A DNA stretch of 64,000 nucleotides from NCBI GenBank assembly GCA_037974335.1, contig CM075760.1, positions 4,566,859 through 4,630,858 of the forward strand, given 5' to 3'. Each line of letters starts with the position of its first letter. Within the stretch, counting starts at the first letter, position 1. Of the stretch, positions 10,690 through 19,823 are shown piece by piece. The translations under genes and the position numbers were made by a program. The DNA comes from Prionace glauca. Taxonomy: Eukaryota; Chordata; Chondrichthyes; Carcharhiniformes; Carcharhinidae. Below the pieces are notes generated by a model, which saw only the letters and a list, made by a program, of their open reading frames with translations, made no database searches and was not told the DNA's origin.

Positions 10690-11244
10690 CGATCCTAGAT
10701 AACTTTCTTCACTGTCCACTATGCCACCAATCTTGGTGTCATCTGCAAACTTACTAACCATGCCTCCTATATTCTCATCCAAATCATTAATATAAATGAC
10801 AAATAAAAGTGGATCCAGCACCAATCCCTGAGGTACACCGCTGGTCACAGGCCTCCATTTTAAAAAACAACCTTCTATAACCACCTTTTATCATCAAGCC
10901 AATTTTTTAAATCCATTTGGCTACCTCACCCTGGATCTCATGAAATTAACCCTATGCAACAACCTACCATGCAGTACCTTGTCAAAAGCCTTGATAAAGT
11001 CCATGTAGACAACATCAGCAGCCCCTTGATTTGAGGATGATATCTACTTGGGGTTGAGAGTTTCTATCATGAGGCTTCATGCGACTGAACTGAGCTCCAG
11101 ATCTTTGGACACATGAGGCAGGATGACAAGAGTTAATGGGATCCAGAGATCAGGGTTTGCTTCTCTGGCTTGTTAATCAGATATCTGGTTCTATGCAAAT
11201 CAACGAGTAATTAGAATGTCTAATTACCCAAGTCAAAGAGTGAT

Positions 11245-11640
11245 GCAGCTCCATAGGAACATAGGAATTAGGAGCAGAAGTTGGCAATTCTGCCCTTTGA
11301 GCCTTCAATCACATCATGGCTGATCTCGCCCTGGTCTCAAGTCCACCTCCCTTCTTGTTCCCCATATCCCTTTAGCCTGTTTTTTAAAAAAAATCTGAAA
11401 TATTACCTATCTGCTTCTTGAAACCATTTAATGATTCAGACTTCAGCACCCAATGGGTAGTGAGACCCACAAATGCAACATTCTCTGTCCCCTCTCAACT
11501 GACACCTGTGACCTCTTGTTCTACATTGCCCCACAAGGAGAAACATTTGGTCTACGTTTACTTTATCAATCGCTTTTAGTATTTTATATACATCAATCAG
11601 ATCCCCACCCACCCAGAGGACAAGTTGTCTCCATTCTGAA
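11245..11640 (-). mobile_element. CR1-like LINE 3' fragment, diverged subfamily
   Basis: Begins with the inverted terminus ATAGGAACATAGGAATTAGG and continues through a degenerate ORF2 C-terminus. It lies just left of the CpG-rich stretch. Confidence 0.7.
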
Positions 11641-11689
11641 CAATGGGGAACTAGCTTCACCCACTCATTGACGACATTGCCCCCTACAA

Positions 11690-12165
11690 AGATGGTGATC
11701 ACGCACGCGCATAGCTGCAGATTGCCCCCAACAAAGATGGCAGCAGTTAATACAGGCCGATCATCAGACTTTACGGCTCCTCTCGGTGCGAACGGGGGGA
11801 CCAGAAAGTCCTTTTTCAGGATCTCGGCTTGAACAGTATGTTTACAAAATCTCTCCACCCACCCGCCAGATTCATCGCTTCCCGGGGTCCGCAATTTTCC
11901 GCTTACCGTTTGTGGACCTAAGAAGTAACCATCACCTCATCGCCATCACCCTCACTGCGCATGCGTCACTCCCAGCCCGGCGCCCCGCTACCCCCCCCTC
12001 CTCAATCCCATTGGTTTGAAGACCAGCCGCTCCCGCTCAGTCCTCCAGCCCCGCCCCACTCTCCTTCTATTGGTCTCGAACTACCGTCAATCAGCCGGGC
12101 ATTGTGACGGTTACAGATGGTGGGCGGGGCCACAGCTGCAGACTGACTGGCTGATGATTGGAGGC
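11690..12165 (-). promoter_or_regulatory. CpG-rich promoter-like stretch, candidate ZNF1 promoter
   Basis: CpG density is clearly above the surroundings. Read on the - strand it has CCAAT boxes (at about 12156, 12069 and 12010), GC boxes (12121-12130 and 12050), an NRF1-like TGCGCATGCG at 11956-11965, and a candidate leader-exon donor at 11907. The - strand segment 12073-12010 matches the promoter module repeated at 36798-37195. Orientation and place fit ZNF1, 4 kb downstream. This is inferred from sequence only. Confidence 0.55.
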
Positions 12166-12798
12166 ATTTTCTGTTTGGGAATCAGAAGCAGAGATGGATG
12201 GTCAACTCCCCTCTGTCCAAGGCTGGGGGATTCACACTCATTTCCCCAGGACACTCATTATAGAACACAGAACAGGCCCTTCAGCCCTCAATGTTGTTCC
12301 AAGCTTAGTCTGAAACCAAGATCAAGCTATCCCACTCCCTACCATTCTGGTGTGTTCCATGTGCCTATCCAATAACCTCTTGAAAGTTCCTTAAGTGTCC
12401 GACTCCACTATCACAGCAGGCAGTACATTCCACACCCCAACCACTCTCTAAGTAAAGAACCTACCTTGGACATCCCTCCTATATCACCCATCATGAACGT
12501 TAGAGTTATGCCCCCTACTAACAGCTACATCCACCCGTGGAAATAGTCTCTGAACATCCACTCTATCTATCCCCCTCATCATCTTACATACCTCTATTAA
12601 GTTGCCTCTCATCCTCCTCCGCTCTAAAGAGAAAAGCCCCAGCTCCCTCAACCTTTCCTCATAAGACCTACCCTCCAAACCAGGCAGCATCCTGGTAAAT
12701 CTCCTCTGCATTCTCTCCAATGCTTCCACATCCTTCTTATAGTGAGGTGACCAGAACTGCACACAATATTCCAAATATGGTCTCACCAAGGTCCTGTA

Positions 12799-13399
12799 CA
12801 TAGAACATAGAACATTACAGCACAAACAGGCCCTTCGGCCCTCGAGTTGCGCCGATCGCATCAACCCCACCAATCTATAGACCTATCTATAACCCCCAAT
12901 CCCATTAAACCCCATATACTCATCCAGAAGTCTTTTAAAAGACCCCAGCGAGTTCGCCTCCACCACCGACGACGGCAGCCGATTCCAATCACTCACTACC
13001 CTCTGAGTGAAAAACTTACCCCTAACATCACCTCTGTACTTCCCTCCCCGCACCTTAAATCTGTGTCCTCTCGTAGCGACCATTTCAACCCGGGGAAATA
13101 GCCTCTGAGAGTCCACCCTATCTATTCCTCTCAACATTTTATAAACTTCTATCAGGTCGCCTCTCAACCTTCGCCTCTCCAGGGAAAAGAGTCCCAGCTC
13201 CCTCAACCTATCTTCATAAGGCATGCCTCCCAGTCCAGGCAACATCCTTGTAAATCTCCTCTGCACCCTTTCAATAGCTTCTACGTCTTTCCTATAGTGA
13301 GGCGACCAGAACTGCGCACAGTACTCCAAATGAGGCCTGACAAGGGTCCTGTAAAGTTGCAGCATTACCTCCCGACTCCTAAACTCAATCCCTCGATCA
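12799..13399 (-). mobile_element. CR1-like LINE copy A, 601 bases, nested in copy B
   Basis: Begins ATAGAACATAGAACATTACA and encodes 151 or more intact C-terminal codons (VMLQLYRTLVRPHLEYCAQF ... FFTQRVVSDWNRLPSS). The copy B text resumes on each side as if cut between CCTGTACA and GTTGCAGCA. It is closely related to the copy at 62499-63379. Confidence 0.85.
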
Positions 13400-14140
13400 G
13401 TTGCAGCACATTCCACGGTTCTTAAACTCAAACCCCCGGTTAATAAACATTAACATACTATAGGCCTTCTTCACAGCTGTATCCACTTGAGTGGCAACCT
13501 TCAAAGACCTGTGGATATGAACCCCAAGATCTCTCTGTTTCTCCACATTCCTCAGAACCCTGCCTTTGACCCTGTAATCTGCATTCAAATTTGTCCTACC
13601 AAAATGAATCACCTTGCACTTATCAGGGTTAAATTCCATTTACCACTTTTCGGCCAGCTCTTCATCCTATCAATATCTCTTTGCAGCCAACAACAGCCCT
13701 CCACCTCATCTACTACTCCACCAATCTTGGTGTCAACAGCAAATTTACTGACCCATCCTTCAGCCCCCTCCTCCAAGTCATTGATAAAAATCGCAACTGC
13801 AGAGGACTCAGCACTCATCCCTGTGGTACACTGCTGATAACTGGTCTCCAGTCTGAAAATTTTCCATCCACCATCACTCTCTGCCTTCTATGAGATAGCC
13901 AGTTACTTATCCAATTGGCCAAATTTCCCTCTATCCCACACCTCTTTACTTTCTTCATGATCCTACTATGCGGAACCTTATCAAATGCCTTACTAAAATC
14001 CATGTATACATCACCTACTGCTCTATTTTCATCTACACATTTAGTTACCTCCTCAAAAGATTCAATCAAATTTGTGAGGCAAGACTTACTCTTCATGAGT
14101 CCGTGCTGACTATCCCAGATTAAGCTGTATCTTTCCAAAT

Positions 14141-14358
14141 GATGTGGAGATGCCGGCGTTGGACTGGGGTAAACACAATAAGAAATCTCACAACACCAGG
14201 TTAAAGTCCAACAAGTTTATTTGATAGTAAACCCACTAGCTTTTGGGGTTTGCCCCTTTGTCAGGTGAATGACTAAGTGGCAAACCCCAAAAGCTAGTCG
14301 GTTTACTATCAAATAAACTTGTTGGACTTTAACCTGTTGTTGAGACACTTTTTACTGT
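14141..14358. mobile_element. Hairpin (foldback) element, 68-bp stem
   Basis: Head GATGTGGAGATGCCGGCGTT, then two arms that pair over about 68 bases (left arm 14190-14257, right arm 14279-14345) around a loop of about 24. The target duplication is CTTTCCAAAT / CTTTCCGAAT (14131-14140, 14359-14368). It splits CR1-like copy B. Confidence 0.8.
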
Positions 14359-14880
14359 CTTTCCGAATGCTCATAAATCCTATCCCTCACCTAATCCTAA
14401 CCTTTCTATTAACTTACCGACCACTGAAGTAAGACTAACTGGCCTATAATTACCAGGGTCATTCCTAATTCCTTTCTTGAACAGAAAAACAACATTTGCC
14501 ACTCTCCAGTCCCCTGGCACTATCCCCACAAACAGGGAGGACCCAAAGATCAAAGCCAAAGGCTCTGCAATCTCATCCCTTGCCTCCCAAAGAATCCTAG
14601 GGTATATCCCACCTGACCCAGGGGACTTATCAGCCCTCAGGTTTTTCAAAATTGCTAATACATCTTCCCTCAGAACATCTACCTCTTCCAGCCTATCAGC
14701 CTGTATCACACTCTCATCCTCAAAAACATGGCCCCTCTCCTTGGTAAACGCTGAAGAAACGTATTCATTCATTGCCTCTCCTATCTCTTCTGACTCCAAG
14801 CACAAGTTCTCACTGCTATCCTTGACCGGCCCCAACCTAACCCTGGTCATTCTTTTATTTCTTCATAAGATTCTCACATT

Positions 14881-15240
14881 TCTCACATTATCACTGCAAC
14901 TTTACAAGAAAAAGTCCCCACTTAAATCCTGTCTGCAAACTTTGTGCTTAAAGTTGTTAATGATGAGAAATTAACAGTGACTTTAGTTTCAAGTTGAACG
15001 GGGGACAGTTAATGATGTCTCATCTTTTAAAATCTCCTTCTTCATCTTTGAACAGGGAATGGTAAGTGAGAGAAAATTGATTCACAGTGACCTCAAAACA
15101 AGATACTGCAGATCTCAAAAACCCAGCAGGTCATCTGGACTCAAACATCAGCTCTTATCTCTGCCAGACCTGCTGAGATTTCCAGCATTTTCAGATTCCA
15201 GCATCTATAGTAATTTGTTTTTATATATACAACTTTTATA
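14881..15240. other. Unassigned stretch with a retroposon-like 3' end
   Basis: Around 15095-15225 the text (GCCAGACCTGCTGAGATTTC, then a T-rich end) resembles a widespread fish/shark repeat end also seen inverted-like at 38380-38475. Nothing else is recognised. Confidence 0.3.
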
Positions 15241-15298
15241 ACAATTTCTACAGTCTGGGCATTTAAAAGATCTCTCCCCAGGGTGAAACTGGGGTGTG

Positions 15299-15645
15299 GG
15301 AGGGTGGTAACATAATGGTTAGCAATGCTGCCTCACACACCTCCACCCATCTGATGAAGAGTGCTCCTAAAGCTTGTGCTACCATATAAACTTGTTGGAC
15401 TTTAACCACAGCGCCAGGGACTCGGTTTCAATTCTGGTGTTGGATGACTGTCTGTAGAGTTTGAATGTTCTCCCCTTGTCTGCGTGGGTTTCTTCCGGGT
15501 GATCCAGTTTCCTCCCATAGTCCAAAATATGTACTGGTTAGGTGTATTGGCCATGCTAAATTCTCCCTTACTGTACCTGAACAGGCGCCAGAGTGTGTCA
15601 ACTAGGGGATTTTCACAGTCACCTCATTGCAGTGTTAATGTAGTT
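15299..15645 (+). mobile_element. HE1-type SINE, B tail, itself carrying a hairpin-element fragment
   Basis: The head (ATGGTTAGCAATGCTGCCTC) breaks at 15340 and resumes at 15409 with CACAGCGCCAGGG. The tail has CATTGCAGTGTTAATGTAG. Confidence 0.8.
15340..15408. mobile_element. Fragment of the hairpin element family
   Basis: About 69 bases ending AAACTTGTTGGACTTTAAC, the right arm of the family. A CACA repeat stands at both edges. It is a third layer: zinc-finger pseudogene, then SINE, then this piece. Confidence 0.65.
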
Positions 15646-15790
15646 GTGAAAGAATCTGAATGGTCTCTCAGTGTGAATACATTGATGAAACATCAGTTCT
15701 CCACAAATTTTGTGGCAATTTTCATATAAAAAGTCTCTCCCTTGTGTGAAACTGGTGTGTTGGCAGGATGAATGATTGAGTGAATCTCTT

Positions 15791-16160
15791 CTGTTAGGCT
15801 ACTTGACCAGAACTTTTAAATTATATTAGGAAGCCAGATTAGACTCCAACAACTTTTCTATTTTGGCATTAATGTGAGGATAGGATGATTCCACTGACAA
15901 ATTAGGGAACCCTTGTAGTAAATAAAACTTTATTTTATCATACAGCATCTCAATTGTTCCAATTTAAAGCAATACCACAAAGACATACGTTCTTTTTCAG
16001 AATTAATTCGCACAATAAACAAATATGCTCACATCGTAAGTGATTTCCAGCTTCTGGACTGAGAGCCAGACATCAGTTTCCAGAGAAAGATATACCTACA
16101 AAAGGCAAAACTTCAGAAAAGTAAATCTAGTCTCTAGTAGCTCCCAGTCTCCAGGCTTCA
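15791..16160. other. Unassigned stretch between zinc-finger remnants
   Basis: AT-rich, no gene or known repeat recognised. An A-rich stretch near 15920-15990 precedes the direct repeat that begins at about 16161. Confidence 0.3.
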
Positions 16161-16318
16161 GAGACAGAAAGGGATACCTCTCTCTCTGTTTCTCTGCAGC
16201 TTTCAAAGCAGCAACTCTTGAGAAAGATCCACTCTCATAAAGCAGAACCTCCGAGAAAGAGACTTATCTTCTGGCAGATTCCAGCCTTCAACTTCAGAGA
16301 GGGGGAAGGGAGGCACTG
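16161..16318. repeat. Direct repeat, left copy, 3' side of ZNF2
   Basis: About 155 bases that recur in the same orientation at 17998-18157 (shared runs GCAGCAACTCTT, AAGATCCACTCTC, TTATCTTCTGGCAGATTCCA, GGGAGGCACTG). Identity is roughly 85-90% by eye. The two copies bracket the ZNF2 array exon. Confidence 0.75.
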
Positions 16319-16333
16319 CTCTCTCTCTCTCTA

Positions 16334-16443
16334 ATGGCATTATCACTAGACTATTAATCCAGAAACTCAGCTAGTGTTCTGGGGACCCAGGTTCAAATCC
16401 CGCTATGGCAGATAGTGGAATTTGAATTCAATTAAAAAAAAAC
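16334..16443 (+). mobile_element. Second SINE family, 5' part only
   Basis: Head ATTATCACTAGACTATTAAT, box B GGTTCAAATCCC, ending at an A-run near 16443. It lies directly after the left direct repeat. Confidence 0.75.
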
Positions 16444-16745
16444 AGCAAGCAGGCTGGAATTCTCTTTGTACACCTAACTCCACCCAGTCATATGACCTTA
16501 ACAAGCTAATCAAGTCCTACTGTGCAAAACCCCAGGGAACACGAAGAACACCAGAACAGCATTAGTCCAGATTAAAACAAACTTTCCACCAACTAGAAAC
16601 AATTATGCTGCTGCCGTAACAATACAGTGCTGCTTTATACAGACAAATTGGCACCAATAATAAAACAAACTGTTACAGCAGATCCTGCTGAAGAAACATA
16701 TTACAAAAACATTTCTTAAAGGCACAATATCATTATGTACAATAA

Positions 16746-17582
16746 TTACTTGTGAACTTGCTGGTGTCTCAGCAGATTGGCTGAGGTGACAAATCCCTTC
16801 CCACACTGGGAACAAGAGAACGGCCTCTCCCCATTGTGAATTCGCTGGTGTGTCCGCAGATGGGATGACTGAGTGAATCCCTTTCCACACTGGGAGCAGA
16901 TGAACGGCCTTTCCCCAGTGTGAACTCGCTGGTGCGCTAGCAGATGGGATGACTGATTGAATCCCTTTCCACACTGGGAACAAGTGAACTGCCTCTTCCC
17001 AGTGTGACTTGGCTGGTGTCTCAACAGATTGACTGAGCAAGTGAATCCCTTCCCACACTGGGAGCAGATGAATGGCCTCTCCCCAGTATGAACCCGCTGG
17101 TGTATCAGCAGAGTGGATGACTGAGTAAATCCCTTCCCACACACAGAGCAGGTGAATGGCTTCTCCCCAGTGTGAACTCGCTGGTGTATCAGCAGGTGAG
17201 ATTGGTTCGTAAATCCCCTCCCACACGGGGAGCAGGTGAATGGCCTCTCCCCAGTGTGAATTCGCTGGTGTGTCAGCAGGTGAGATTGGTTAGTAAATCT
17301 CTTCCCACATACAGAGCAGGTGAATGGCCTCTCCCCAGTGTGAATTCTCTCGTGTCTCAGCAGATTAGTGGAGTGAGTGAATCCCTTCCTGCATTGGGAG
17401 CAGGTGAACGGTTTCTCTCCGGTGTGAATTCGCTGGTGTATTGCTAAGTGAGATGGCCTATTGAATCCTTTCCCGCACACAGAGCAGTTGAACGGCCTCT
17501 CCCCAGTGTGAATGCGTCGATGAATCTCCAGCTGGGATGGGAAATCAAATCTCTTCCCACAATCCTCACATTTCCATGCCAT
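16746..17582 (-). CDS. ZNF2: C2H2 zinc-finger protein, ten fingers
   Basis: A 278-residue protein starting [12 protein letters not shown] and consisting of ten tandem fingers, all with C-x2-C and H-x3-H; a nuclear DNA-binding role is expected from the family. The ATG at 17582 is chosen because the frame above it, though open back to near the exon start, has no ATG and ends at a TAG just after the acceptor. That upstream part encodes a decayed finger (CSVHGQDFNQSLALSKHN) whose second Cys is His. One linker is changed (NGERP before finger 10) and finger 7 ends TGKRQ. The exon begins at 17809 after TTTCACAG. A leader exon ending at 18667 on the same strand is a good candidate partner. It is divergent from ZNF3, with the CpG-rich stretch 18430-18860 between. 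No effector domain is seen. Confidence 0.9.
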   Translation of the reverse strand: MAWKCEDCGKRFDFPSQLEIHRRIHTGERPFNCSVCGKGFNRPSHLAIHQRIHTGEKPFTCSQCRKGFTHSTNLLRHERIHTGERPFTCSVCGKRFTNQSHLLTHQRIHTGERPFTCSPCGRGFTNQSHLLIHQRVHTGEKPFTCSVCGKGFTQSSTLLIHQRVHTGERPFICSQCGKGFTCSVNLLRHQPSHTGKRQFTCSQCGKGFNQSSHLLAHQRVHTGERPFICSQCGKGFTQSSHLRTHQRIHNGERPFSCSQCGKGFVTSANLLRHQQVHK

Positions 17583-17997
17583 CTCCCTGTTGTGATTGCA
17601 ATTATGTTTCGAAAGGGCCAATGACTGGTTGAAGTCTTGGCCATGCACAGAACACAGAACGGTAAAGTTTCTTTCACTGTGAAAGGTGTTTTTTTCTTCT
17701 ACATTCGAAATGGAATTATGTTTAGGTACGATAAACTGGCCGACTCCATCAGGTTCCAATGTCACGTTTGGTTTCCATTTCCAACTGCAGATCTTACTCT
17801 TCTAAAACCCTGTGAAATTGATTTAAAACAGAAAAAAGAGAGTAAGAGACAACCCACAAAAACAGATTGCGGAATTGAGTTGAATGATTCTGGTAATTTG
17901 CGGAGCCGGCACAAGGAAAAACAATTCCTGACGATGAATTTATCATTCCACATTCCTCTGATGTGGAATGATAAATTTGCCAAACTTGAAGCACATC

Positions 17998-18157
17998 AGA
18001 CTTCAGAGACCTCTCTCTCTTTCTCTGCAGCTTCCAAAAAACAGCAACTCTTAAGAAAGATCCACTCTCAAACAGCAGAATCTCAGAGAAAGAGAGTTAT
18101 CTTCTGGCAGATTCCAGCTTCCAACTTCAGAGAAGGGGAGGGGAGGCACTGGAAAAC
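17998..18157. repeat. Direct repeat, right copy, 5' side of ZNF2
   Basis: Partner of 16161-16318, within the presumed ZNF2 intron. The left copy has a SINE directly after it and this one does not. Confidence 0.75.
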
Positions 18158-18429
18158 GGACAGCAGTGGAAACGTCATTTAGACACCATCAGCAGAAGTA
18201 ATCGAATAATATTAAACATGGTTAAAATACTGTCTTTATCAGAGGCAGAGGAAGTTTGACAATGAGAGAATGCAGAGAGGGAGGGCAGAGGCGAAACAGA
18301 GCACTGGATGGACATGGATTCATGAACCTCAGGAGATAATGGACAGTGTTTGCATTTAGATTTCGGGGTAATTTGGTCCTCAATTCGTTGCCCTAAATTT
18401 CACATCAAAGCACAAAGTGACTGAACTAA

Positions 18430-18860
18430 TTAGGATCTTAAATGGCGGTGACATTATCCAGCATCACCCGCGCGAGTGACTGTCCCTTAAACGCACCAGA
18501 GGAAGCAGTGCGCACGCGCAGTATCGAACATTTGTTTGGAGCATGCGCGATATTAGTGATGGCGACGGGGAGAGAGGATCCTTTGTCTCATTCGCAGCTG
18601 GTAAAGATGTGAAATCGCGGGGGGACAGATGGAGCCGACGGGTGAACGGGAAGGGTTTCTAAGTACCTGCGGAAAGCCTCAAACCGCGAATACGAACCTG
18701 CAGGTCCCGCGTTGGCAGCTTCGTGTTGTTTTCCCAGGGCGAGGTCCTGGTTAGCGGCCGCCATTTTAGTTCGGCGGGGAGCAGAGCGCATGCGTCTTCC
18801 TCTGGGTGACGCCCATTTTGGTGCAACGGAGGGGGCGGGGCTTCGGAATCTCTGTTCTCA
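18430..18860. promoter_or_regulatory. CpG-rich divergent promoter-like stretch between ZNF2 and ZNF3
   Basis: CpG-dense and free of recognised repeats. It holds NRF1-like GTGCGCACGCGCAG (about 18509-18522), GCATGCGCG (18542-18550) and GCGCATGCG (18787-18795), a YY1-like GCCGCCATTTT (18757-18767), a CRE-like GTGACGCC (18807-18814) and a GC box GGGGGCGGGGC (18831-18841). ZNF2 leaves to the left and ZNF3 to the right, so a shared two-way promoter is the simple reading. Transcription starts cannot be placed from sequence. Confidence 0.6.
18667..18764 (-). other. Candidate first exon of ZNF2
   Basis: On the - strand an ATG in a YY1-like context (AAAATGGCGGCCGC) opens 32 codons and reaches a strong donor, CCGCAG|GTACTTAG, whose last exon base is 18667. 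Joined to the exon at 17809 the frame would stop after four or five codons, so it would be a leader with a short upstream reading frame rather than part of the finger protein. Confidence 0.4.
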
Positions 18861-19029
18861 ACTGGGTCCTAGTATCCGAGGCGAACTTAGAGATTTTCCA
18901 GAGGGATTGGTAATAACTTTCTGGTTCAGTTAGGAAAGTTCCCTTTGCTTTTGTTGTGACTTGTTTGTTGATTTTCGTCTTTCAATTTGATTGGACCATA
19001 TGTTTGGGGGAACAAGAAAGGAAATAATA

Positions 19030-19400
19030 AGTTCATAAGATGTAGGAGCAGAATTAGGCCACTTGGCCGAACAAGTCCGCTCCACTATTTGATCATGGCT
19101 GATATACTCCTCATCCCCATTTTCCTACCTTCTCCCCATAACCTTTCAACCCATTATCAATTAAAAATGTCTAACTAGTTCTTCAATTTACTCACTGTCC
19201 CAGCACCCACTGCACTTGGGCATAGCAGATTCCACAAATTCACAACCCTTTGAGAGAAGTCATTTTTCCTCAACTCTGTTTTAAATTTACTCCCCTTTAT
19301 CCAAAGATTATGACCTCTCATCTTACAATGCCCCACCAGCAGAAGCATCCACTCCATGTCTACTTGATTCATACCTTTTATCATCTTGAATACCCCATAT
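19030..19400 (-). mobile_element. CR1-like LINE 3' fragment
   Basis: Begins near GTTCATAAGATGTAGGAGCA and includes a degenerate ORF2 end (FSQRVVNLWNLLCPSAV). It lies in the presumed ZNF3 intron, just left of the array-exon acceptor. Confidence 0.75.
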
Positions 19401-19487
19401 TCTTCAAAGAATGTTTCATCAAAACTAGAATTGTCTTCCGAATTTCTATCTTGTATTTACGCTGATGACTTCTGTAAACTTTTACAG

Positions 19488-19823
19488 GGGATGAGACAGA
19501 TGGGAATCTTAAATCAAACATCACATTAAGGTCTGCTACAGTAACTCGATTCATCAGGACCTGAATATCATCAACCTTTGAATGTGGCAGGAGAAATGTT
19601 TGTCTGTTCTGTCTGTGGGAAACGATTTCAATCATCAGTGTGACTGGAAAAGCACCGAGACACTCACACACACTCAAGTGAGAGTGCTCCATTGAACTGG
19701 AAGGAGCTCTAAACAGTTACACACCACACCATTCACAGTGAGGGGAAACTATACAAGTGTTTTATTTGTGGACAAGGCTTCAGCTGATCATCCAACCTGG
19801 AGCGACACAAGGACACCAGTACC
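19488..19823 (+). other. 5' part of the ZNF3 array exon with decayed fingers
   Basis: The exon starts after CTTTTACAG. Before the ATG it encodes, out of frame and with stops, FVCSVCGKRFQSS and LYKCFICGQGF, remains of two fingers. Comparable remains stand before the ATG in ZNF2 and ZNF4. It also shares the block TTCATCAGGACCTGA with the same place in ZNF5. Confidence 0.6.

Larger units (their letters stand above)
9575..11020 (-). mobile_element. CR1-like LINE, about 1.1 kb of ORF2, with two insertions
   Basis: The - strand encodes in pieces [20 protein letters not shown] and [10 protein letters not shown] (catalytic A-D-D), then LYKTLVRPHWGYCVEFWSPY and the C-terminal FTQGEMSVWNKLPE, ending in the 3' UTR near 9575. 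A short CR1-like 3' end on the + strand sits inside it at 9685-9763 and a solo LTR at 10485-10689. Both insertions are younger than the copy. Confidence 0.8.
12247..14880 (-). mobile_element. CR1-like LINE copy B, about 1.8 kb, carrying two insertions
   Basis: The copy is made of 12247-12798, 13400-14140 and 14369-14880. The - strand encodes the linker (CLESEEIGEAMNEYVSSAFT), the RT start ([16 protein letters not shown]), [35 protein letters not shown], and the C-terminus LYRTLVRPYLEYCVQFWSPH. Frames are broken at several points and the 5' end is lost near 14880. Copy A (12799-13399) and a hairpin element (14141-14358) lie inside it. Confidence 0.8.
15241..15790 (-). pseudogene. Decayed zinc-finger array, split by a SINE
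   Basis: On the - strand 15646-15790 gives FTQSF, then HQFHTRERLF and HTERPFRF-like text, and 15241-15298 gives TGERSFKCPDC, i.e. pieces of Krueppel fingers in the same order as in the intact genes. Stops and frame changes are several. An HE1-type SINE (15299-15645) separates the two parts. It lies 3' of ZNF2 on the same strand and may be a dead paralogue. Confidence 0.65.

Noticed and set aside
16400-16420. tRNA genes at the box-B-like sequences (GGTTCGAATCC and similar)
   Set aside because: They are the heads of SINEs; no full cloverleaf with acceptor stem is present.
16746-17765. ZNF2 start at 17765
   Set aside because: The codon there is GTG. The first ATG in frame is at 17582, at the same place as the MEKPWKC start of its sister genes.
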